Source of the DNA: Timema cristinae
Lineage: Eukaryota; Arthropoda; Insecta; Phasmatodea; Timematidae
Direction: 5' to 3'
Assembly (NCBI GenBank): GCA_039000515.1
Contig: JBCFYV010002255.1
Coordinates: 21,931,963 to 21,995,962, forward strand
DNA length: 64,000 bases
The position numbers were made by a program, and so were the translations under genes. The notes under the pieces were generated by a model. That model had not been told where the DNA came from. It saw nothing but the letters and a program-made list of their open reading frames with translations, and did no database searches. Positions within the stretch are counted from its first letter, which is position 1. The number at the start of each line of letters is the position of its first letter. Shown here in pieces: positions 56,928 through 64,000 of this stretch.

Positions 56928-57009
56928 ACACTACCTTTAGAGTAGATGTCATTTTGAAAAGGATAGCTACACTACCTTTAGAGTAGTTATCATTTTGAAA
57001 AGGATAGCT
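56928..57009. repeat. 41 bp direct tandem duplication
   Basis: ACACTACCTTTAGAGTAG to GGATAGCT occurs twice in a row, 56928-56968 and 56969-57009, differing at about two positions. Confidence 0.95.
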
Positions 57010-57689
57010 CAATTGAAAAACTATTATGTATGAACTGTCTATACATCGTCCTTGCCAAATTTCTTATAAAATTGGTCAACGTGTTTGATAGTTATCGTGG
57101 AACAAATATCCATATAAAGAGACAGATGAACTTCCAAATAGTAAAGTTAAAATCTAATCTCGCTACGCTCATTCAATAAAACAAATGTGTAAAATAATCT
57201 ATTTGTATCTATATTACGAGTATTATTTGTATAAGTATTTTTCAAGCTTGTCGTTGATAAGTTGATTATGACTATATTTCATGACCTAACAAAGTATAAT
57301 TTTAAATTTGCATACCTATGAAAGGTCAAAACACATATGTATTGAAAATTCAAACGGCGAATAAGAAAGACATGAGATGGATACAATTTGAATTCAATGG
57401 AGATATTTAGTTTAGTTTTCAACGCGTTGTAATCTAAACAGTTATTGAATATTTGTTATGGGCACTGCGTAATTTGACCAAGACTTGTTCCTCTTCATTT
57501 AAAAAAAGTTTCTAGTCAAATTAGGCTCAGATTTTTTTTTTTTTTTTACAAATATTCAAGAACTTTTCAGCTTATAATGAGTAGAAAATTAAACTAAATC
57601 TAAGTGAATTAATTATGTATTTATTTTTTATATAAACAGGTTTTTGTTTTAAGCTCTGAAATAATTTAATTCTTAATTCGCATTCTCTA
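57010..57689. other. AT-rich spacer
   Basis: Nothing recognised; T run at 57532-57547. Confidence 0.5.
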
Positions 57690-58332
57690 ACCCACTTAGG
57701 TGGCCGCATGGTTTAAGGCAGGAGACTTAAATCTTTTTATGTCCAAGGGCCCAAAGTTGTTCTCACTCGTGTTGGCTCACGGGTTGAAATACTGTACCGA
57801 GAATATTTGAATTTAATAAATATTCAAATATTCGTATTAGCTCAGTCGTATACACTTATAGTCATACTAGGGATTAGGATTTCTTGTGTAGTATGTTGGC
57901 TTGTTGTTTTTATCCTACCTTTAGATTTTTCATAGCAGGAGTTAGCGTGATTTGTCTTGTCTACTAAAGTTGCCATTTTCTGTTTAAAAGTAAATTTGTA
58001 TTAAAACACAATATTTTTCTTCACGTAAAAAGCAATAATCACTTATAAAATGACGTAAAATAAGTAAACTCATGAACCAATGAGCCGCCAAACATTTTTT
58101 CACCGGCAAGTGGCACGTGGGCCATGTGTTGATGAACACTGGTCTAACCAGAATCCGATCCCAGTTGGATGTAATGAGGGAGTTTTTTTCTATCTGATTT
58201 TCCACTCTCCCTCCACACAAATGGGGGTACACTTGCTCTAAATTTCACCTTCCTAATCCTTAACACACTAGAGTAATTAATACAGTGGCGTAAAACCCAA
58301 ACGCATATTAAGACGCTTTGCTTAGAAAAAAA
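57690..58332 (+). repeat. SINE family C copy split by a MITE
   Basis: Head ACCCACTTAGGTGGCCGCAT up to 57718, interrupted by 57719-58141, then GTCTAACCAGAATCCGATCC, body TGATTTTCCACTCTCCCTCC, and eroded tail ATTAAGACGCTTTGCTTAG. Confidence 0.85.
57719..58141 (+). mobile_element. hAT-like MITE, copy 2, inside a SINE
   Basis: Starts CAGGAGACTTAAATC and ends GATGAACACTG, with sub-terminal GGGCCC and GGGCC words in inverse positions. Flanks GTTTAAGG (57711-57718) and GTCTAACC (58142-58149) are both the SINE word GTCTAAC(G), an 8 bp target duplication with three differences. Same family as 13042-13505. Non-coding. Confidence 0.75.
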
Positions 58333-58849
58333 TATTGCATCCTCATTTTATTACATCTCGTGCTTCTGTTTTATTTTAAAATTTTATTTTAATCTTCACA
58401 ATGACGACTACTTTGTATTATATACATATTATTTGGAATCAAGGTTTTGTTTTCTTAAGTTGTTTGAGAGGGTGAGAGACTTTAGTACGGTTCAACTTTA
58501 ATTTTGCTCTAGGTATATTTTATGCCCTTCAAAGACCAAAGATAAAATAAATTAAAGAGAAGAATTCTGTGTCAACATATTTTATAAAATTATGTGCTTT
58601 ACTATTTTTTTTTTTTTTTTTTTCCATATGGTGTCCCCGGACGTAGCTAAGAATCGACTCTCCCATATCGGCACAAGTTTGGTTAGAAGAGGGTGGGGGG
58701 AGGATGAGCTGGTAGAGGGGCTCAAGGTCTCTCACGTAGCGCTGACGCCGCCCACGATGTGGCTTCCTTCTCAGTGAGAGGTGACACATTCCCTTCAACA
58801 AGAATTGGTTAGAGTGCCGGGACAGAAACGTATCACGGACAAGCTTTAA
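58333..58849. other. Spacer with a GC-richer patch
   Basis: T run at 58605-58623, then a GC-richer patch 58630-58830. Frames on both strands there match no family. Confidence 0.4.
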
Positions 58850-59430
58850 CTTAAGGCGGCCACCTCAGTCAGCGAAAAAGTATCAATAACTTTAGAACCA
58901 AACCATCTAAAATACAATGGGCTGAATCGTTTTCTGGAACTTCTCTATTCTGTCACCCGCCTCAGTGGCATAGTGAGCTAACGGGCTAGTTTCGTGTTGA
59001 ATTAGACGACCGAGGACGGGATATCGAGGTTCTAATCTCACTCAGGTGAACTAGAGGTGATTTTTCCTAGATGGTTTTCCACTCTCCCTCTATGAAAATC
59101 CGGGTTCACTTCCTCTAATTCAACCTTACCAATTCCTAACCCATTAGCGCAATTAGTACTTAAGCATATAACCCCAACGGGTAGTAAGACGCAGTACTAA
59201 GTATTATTATTTATTCTGTCTGATCTTGTATTCTCTTTCGTCCTTCCCCTACAGCCACCCTTTGTCAATCCAATAAGAAAAAGGGTAAATAAAACTACGA
59301 AACTTCTTATCTTAAGGTAAAAAGGAAAGCTAACTGCTAGTTCTTGATTTTTTTAAATTGTATGTTTTGAGCCTATGCAAATAATATTGTATTTGTTAGA
59401 GGAAGACTAAATCTAGAGCTCTTTTTCATC
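58850..59430 (+). repeat. Interspersed repeat family H, copy 3, split by a SINE
   Basis: CCTCAGTCAGCGAAAAAGTA and GAATCGTTTTCTGG lie before the SINE. CAATCCAATAAGAAAAAGGG, CTTCTTATCTTAAGGTAAAA and AGACTAAATCTAGAGCTC lie after it. Confidence 0.75.
58956..59212 (+). repeat. SINE family B copy inside repeat H
   Basis: Head ACCCGCCTCAGTGGCATAGT, B box GAGGTTCTAATCTC (one base off), body, shared module and ATTATTATTT tail. TATTCTGTC on both sides is a 9 bp target duplication. Confidence 0.9.
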
Positions 59431-60470
59431 AAATTATTTTCAAATATTTAAAATGTTAAAAATATCTATTACTTACTAATTTAATGTAATTAGATGATAT
59501 ATTTATCAACATTTAATTTAGTAAATTAATTTCTAGTGATATTCATCATTATTGTAGTAAGGAGAAATATGTTAACTATTAATATAAGGAACACATATGA
59601 ATTGTCAGATGCAATTGAAATTTGATAGATATAAATATATTTTGACCACTTAATCAAGATAAATAATTTTATGGATTGGAAAATAAATTTATTAAATTAA
59701 GAGTCAAAATTGATTATGAGTTATCAAGTCACTTAATAAATATTTGACAAATAAATATATACAAATTATGAGAATTCGTTGGAAAGTTCTGCAGGTACAA
59801 TGGTTCAGTTTATTACGATTTACATAAAATTTCAAAGGTAAGACAACATATGTTATTATAAAGTTAAAATTTATTTTGAAGAACGTTATAAAAGAAGGGT
59901 TTAATACAAAGAAAAAATTATAGGTTGATGGCTAGAAGATTTACCAAAAGACAATAAGATAAGTACTATTTTAAACATGAAAACGTATTAGAATTACAAG
60001 GTATTGCTATATTGATGAAAATATAACGTTGACTTTGTATAAAATCTTAAACTAGAGACATTTAAATTAATAAGCAATACATTAACAATCTTATTTAGTC
60101 AAAGTTAAATGTGAGAAAATTTACAGTTGCATGCGTTATATCTAGAGTAAACGATATTAATGTTATAGTTGAATGAAATTAGGACAGATGTAAATTTGAT
60201 GAGTTAAATTAAAACATGTTAAGATTTTTATAATTAGACCTGTAACGAATATAAATTTAAGTTAATTTTCAATAAGTATATAAGGTGTAGAATCAAAGGT
60301 TGAAAAAAGTTGAAAAATGCAACATGTTAAGAGTTTACAATAAAAAAAAGTCGTTCCTTATCTGGTTTATTTGATTCCTCTCCTTGTTTTGTCTTTGTAG
60401 TGGCAAAATTGACTAACCTAAAAATAATATTTATCCTACATAACACTCAAACAATCCCCCCCCCCCTACT
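59431..60470. other. Long AT-rich spacer
   Basis: About 1 kb with no recognised gene or repeat; C run at 60457-60469. Confidence 0.5.
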
Positions 60471-60479
60471 CCTAGGGCC

Positions 60480-60960
60480 ACGGTAGCTACTCAGTGCACA
60501 TAACTTCCGTATGGTGGTTCCTCAATGTGCGTAGATTTCACTAAGTGGGCCTCTGTAATTGCGTATAGCTATCTTCCTTTTGATGGCACCTCAGTATGAA
60601 TAATTTCCTTTTGGTGGTCTCCTAGTACGCATAACTTACATTTGGTGGCCCCCAGTGCGCATAGATTTCGTTTGGTAACCCCCAAGTGCACATAACTTCC
60701 GTTGTGGCCCCAAGACGTATAACTTTAATTTGGTAGCTCCCAGTGCGCATAACTTCCTTTTGGTGGTCGTTAAGTGCACATAGCTTTCATTTGGTAGCCC
60801 CCAGTGCACATAACTTCCTTTTGGTGATCCCTAAGTGCACATAGCTTTCATTTGGTAGCCCCCCAGTGCACATAACTTCTGTTTGGTGGCCCCAAGTGCG
60901 CATAACATTCATTTGGTAGCCCCCCAGTGCGCATAGCTTCCGTTTGGTGGTCCTCTATAG
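60480..60960 (+). repeat. Minisatellite, units of about 33 bp
   Basis: About fourteen degenerate units of type CAGTGCACATAACTTCCTTT then TGGTGGCCCC, alternating in the better-kept right half with AAGTGCACATAGCTTTCATT then TGGTAGCCCC, i.e. a dimeric period of about 65. Homogeneity increases to the right. Confidence 0.88.
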
Positions 60961-60981
60961 TCAAAACGTTGAGAAACACTG
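60961..60981. mobile_element. hAT-type terminus bordering the minisatellite
   Basis: Ends CGTTGAGAAACACTG, the reverse of the common hAT start CAGTGTTTCTCAACG. Places the minisatellite in the sub-terminal part of a hAT element whose other end is not found. Confidence 0.55.
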
Positions 60982-61089
60982 CCTTAAGAGTATTTGACCA
61001 TTTGACCACAAATATGGGCCATAAACACGATACACTGGAAAAATTCCTACACCAGTAACATTTTCAAATGAGTTCCAACCAAACAATAA

Positions 61090-61323
61090 CAGTTAACACA
61101 GTTCTCTTCTCACACTGACGTGTTGACTACTAACACGTACGACTTAGTGATTGAAAGTGTCACTGAAGCTGGGCCTTCTGTATACCAGATACTTCAATAT
61201 TACTATAATAGCATCCTCCACGAATACATATCCTTCCCCTGGGACGCTGAAACAGTTACCAAACTATGTTCATATCTAATTGCAATGATTAAAAATAAAT
61301 CCATGACCGGATTCTCATGTTGA
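61090..61323 (+). CDS. Unassigned exon-like frame, 77 codons
   Basis: Open from 61090 to a TGA at 61321-61323. Reads QFSSHTDVLTTNTYDLVIES, AGPSVYQILQYYYNSILHEY and FPWDAETVTKLCSYLIAMIK. Its even amino-acid mix stands out from the A/T-biased neighbours, and AG dinucleotides at 61091-61092 and 61100-61101 could be acceptors. No family recognised. It could be a 3' terminal host exon or part of the hAT element that ends at 60981. Confidence 0.3.
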   Translation, partial: QLTQFSSHTDVLTTNTYDLVIESVTEAGPSVYQILQYYYNSILHEYISFPWDAETVTKLCSYLIAMIKNKSMTGFSC

Positions 61324-61834
61324 AGCTCACTAGGCCCTTCTTGACATTGCGTCCCTCCCCCTCCCCCCCTTTTCCAGACACATAATACACCAGGAAAACC
61401 AAGAAAGTGAATTTCCGGTATTAAAAATAACTTAGTTAAAAAAAATAATTTAGCCTGTAATGTGTTAGGCCAACATATTTTGAGTAAAACACATTTCCAA
61501 GAAACAAAAATTATAACTTTATAATTAGGCTAATTTAATATACACTTTTTACCACCTGCTTCATATTTTTGGACATAGTAACATACTAGATATTATAAGT
61601 AAATAAATTGCTCCCTAAATAAATGCGGAAGCAAAAAATATTTTTTTTTAGGAGAACTGGTAGTCTCGGTCGTAGCGCTCAGCTTCTTTTGTACATTACG
61701 AGGCTCTAAATGAATACCTTCAAAAGGGGTCAGTGACCAAAACGTATATGTTAATTTATTAAATATAGCCTACTCAATACCGTATTAATTATTTAAATAA
61801 AAGCTTAAGGGAAGTACCTTAATATTCGCGTTTT
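61324..61834. other. Spacer, nothing recognised
   Basis: C run at 61353-61368 and AT-rich DNA. Confidence 0.45.
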
Positions 61835-62128
61835 AAGTGGAGCCCTCCAAAAAGTTGGGTTCTAGGCCTGGGCCACATACAAGTAAGAAACAGACTCTCC
61901 ACCTTACGGGGGTTTCGCTGCGCTCCTTTTGACAGATTGAGTCCTTCAACACTAGGCTTCGCTAGTGTCACTGCTGGGTGATGATAGGACTAACAACAGA
62001 GATCCTAGTGGTGAAGGACTCAAGCTACCAAAAGGAGCGCAACCATTTTAACCTGGAGGTTGATTGTCTGGGTATATTATGTGTCTGTGACCTGGGCCTA
62101 GAGGATCTAATGGGTAAATCCGGCCCTG
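61835..62128. mobile_element. Foldback element (hAT-MITE style), about 290 bp
   Basis: Two halves are imperfect inverse copies: CTAGGCCTGGGCCACATAC and GCGCTCCTTTTGACAGATTG on the left answer GTGACCTGGGCCTAGAGG and CTCAAGCTACCAAAAGGAGC on the right. The loop contains CACTAGGCTTCGCTAGTG. The right end CCGGATTTACCC-type (reverse of 62111-62128, CAGGGCCGGATTT) is hAT-like; the left end is eroded and no target duplication is evident. Confidence 0.7.
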
Positions 62129-62734
62129 TTTGATTCACTGTCTCATCAATAAGATAACTAAAATATTGTTTCTGGTTGTGATAGTTTTTTGCTAACAGTT
62201 TTTGACACCAGCCCCTTCACGTACTTGGTAGGCTGCAAGCTGAACCTGTAAAAAAATGTTAATATATTGACCTACGCCCATCATCATTTTCAATCTCCAT
62301 TCTTCAAAAACCAAACTAAAAGGATTAGAAAATGTTCGCGTCGAATGTTCCATCAGTAGCCAACCCACTTCGGACTGTTCCTACGAAAGGGTTAAATCAT
62401 TTTTGAAGTCTCTATGTGAACAAATATATCAAAGTTTGTTGCGCCAGGTGTACTTGAGCAAGAAGACTGACCATTTTCTGTCAGTCAGTCTCCGCGTCGA
62501 GAGGAAAGAGGAAGAAGAAAGAAAAGCAAAAGGAGACAAAATAAAGACAAAGACAGTAAAGGTCAGAGAACGTAAGGAGGAGTGGGATATAATCTCCAGA
62601 ATTAGGGGGCATGGGTACATTGCCCGCTCCCTGATCTCTTACTGAGCGGGTAGGGAGGGGGGGGGGGGCAAGCTGTGGAAAAATTGTGCGAATAATTAAT
62701 AATGATTCTTACAACCGGTAATATTTTAAAAAAA
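62129..62734. other. Spacer with one charged open frame
   Basis: The plus frame 62403-62645 (80 codons) is rich in Lys/Glu (REERKEEE-like purine run) and matches no family. A G run lies at 62657-62668. Not called a gene. Confidence 0.4.
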
Positions 62735-63025
62735 AGTTTAATTGGTCTCATCCTTTGGTCTTGGTGTAAAGTGCTCACCTCAAGACCCGATGCTCTTGAG
62801 CAATAAAAATCCGTAGCATAAATTCTTTCGGAGGGGAAGTAAAGTTATCGGTCCCATATCAATTGTGAAATGTAAAATAACCTTGGATTGTATGTTTAAA
62901 TACCTTCTCTGGTTAAATATGTAGGCCCTTTCACTCTTGCTCATAGAAATTCTGTAGGGCTGATATAATCATTCATATACCCCGAATTGATTTTAAGACA
63001 AGGTAAATACTACAAATAATACAAT
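62735..63025 (+). repeat. SINE family G copy 2
   Basis: Head TTTGGTCTTGGTGTAAAGTG with part of the B-box region deleted, then TTCGGAGGGGAAGTAAAGTT, TTTCACTCTTGCTCATAGAA, GCTGATATAATCATTC and ACTACAAATAATACAATT. Confirms family G. Confidence 0.75.
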
Positions 63026-64000
63026 TATGTGCTAATCATATCAAATAAATAGTACCACGCAATCGTACAAAGGCCTACTTTATCCTAAAAAATTGTGCAA
63101 ACAAGCACGGTTTTTTTAATAGTTTAAAAATAAACTACTCTTAAATAATTATTTCTAAGACTTTTTTATTTTTTTAACAACTGTATATACAACACTCTTT
63201 AAATACCTATGAATTTAAGACTTTTTTTATTTAAAAAATCAGACATTAATAAATTAACCTCATTTTTTTATATAAAAACCAAAATACATTATTATTTATC
63301 ATCTAAAGCCTTATCGATTCTGAACAAAATTGACATATTATACTTATTTTTGAAAAATTTAGATACCTTGAAATTTTAGGGATAGAATCAATAGTAAGAT
63401 TCTGGCCTGTATTTGCTCACTGTATAACCATATCAAATATAAATATCAAATTTAAAAAAACTAAGAATGGAACTGGATATACTGTAGCTCTAGCTGTATT
63501 AGGATTCTTATAGTATTAACAGTATTTTAAAGATATAAAAGTTACTTAAACAATTTTGATATATTCATAAGTAAAGTCATGTGATCTACCCCCATTTGCA
63601 TATAAATAATCAAAAATATTGAAACATCTCCCTCGCCTTATTTACTACATTACCTAATGAATAAATTGAAATGAATTAAGTAGCTTAAAACTAAATCTCC
63701 AGTAAGTTTAGTATGATAGCCAATAATTTGTATTAAAATACTTATTTTTATATTAATATATACTAAAACCATTGAGACCCATGTACAGTAGGCCTACTTA
63801 TTTATTACTTTAACTAAGACAGTGATTTTTGGTTTAGGTTTTTGTATTCAAATCACTTATATGTTAATCAAGATTGTGTTTTTTCTTACAAGTTATCTTT
63901 TTATTACTATCTAAAATTTATTTTATTAACTATCAATATTATAATTATGCCCTATTATTAAAATTATTATTATAAATAAAAATCTTGATTAGTTAAAATT
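63026..64000. other. Terminal AT-rich spacer
   Basis: Nothing recognised to the window end. Confidence 0.5.

Noticed and set aside
1..64000. A defence, biosynthetic or other multi-gene system
   Set aside because: No cluster of intact genes is present; the window is transposon relics and spacer around one receptor fragment.

Overview
The window looks like repeat-saturated, AT-rich nuclear DNA from an arthropod, most likely an insect. The reasons are an insect-type gustatory-receptor gene piece at the left edge, the style of the non-LTR retrotransposons, Helitron-like elements and a pogo element with a C-terminal zinc finger, dense tRNA-derived SINEs, and no long uninterrupted host reading frame. 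Species cannot be named from sequence alone. Almost everything recognisable is a mobile element or its relic. Apart from the receptor piece and a few unassigned exon-like stretches, I see no host gene, no true tRNA, rRNA or snRNA gene, and no CRISPR or operon structure.

Layout. 1-0.83 kb: C-terminal part of a gustatory receptor on the minus strand, with two frameshifts and a stop. 1.3-10.3 kb: SINEs in both orientations, a CpG-rich stretch near 5.6-6.0 kb, and the first copy of an unnamed repeat (family I). 10.5-12.4 kb: a LINE 3' end whose last codons run into a 12 x 46 bp minisatellite, followed at once by a Helitron-like element with a 311 bp internal duplication. 13-20 kb: hAT-like MITE, AT-rich spacer and SINEs. 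20.7-22.0 kb: a decayed hAT transposon with target-site duplication. 22.2-23.3 kb: a 0.7 kb ACAT array abutting the 3' end of another LINE. 23.8-33 kb: SINEs, a second copy of the LINE with minisatellite tail (26.2-26.8 kb), and a GC-richer block with a tandem SINE-like array (28.6-31.3 kb). 33.36-36.08 kb: a pogo/Tigger-like element with terminal repeats and a broken transposase. 36-44 kb: SINEs, a short hAT element with 8 bp duplication, AT spacers. 44-51 kb: Helitron-like element, two copies of a TA-target MITE, inverted SINE pairs and a SINE nested in a SINE. 51-64 kb: more SINEs, a 1.1 kb CACTG-ended element, a hAT-like MITE nested in a SINE, a 33 bp-type minisatellite ending in a hAT terminus, a foldback element and AT-rich spacer.

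SINE naming used here (my labels). A: head with A box TGGTCTAGGGG and B box GGTTCAATCC, about 300 bp, (TAA)n tail. B: head with GGCGTAGTTGGC, about 260 bp. C: head with GGCCGCATGGTCTAAC, about 250 bp. D: head with GTGGTGTAGT and GGTTCGATTCCC. A, B, C and D end in one and the same 3' module (CCCGAACGGGTAGTAAGACG then CGGTGCTAA). E, F and G are tRNA-like families without that module. H and I are interspersed repeats without an evident tRNA head. The most unusual things are the LINE-derived minisatellite tails, the shared 3' module on four different tRNA heads, the sub-terminal repeats of the pogo element, and several fold-back structures built from transposon copies.
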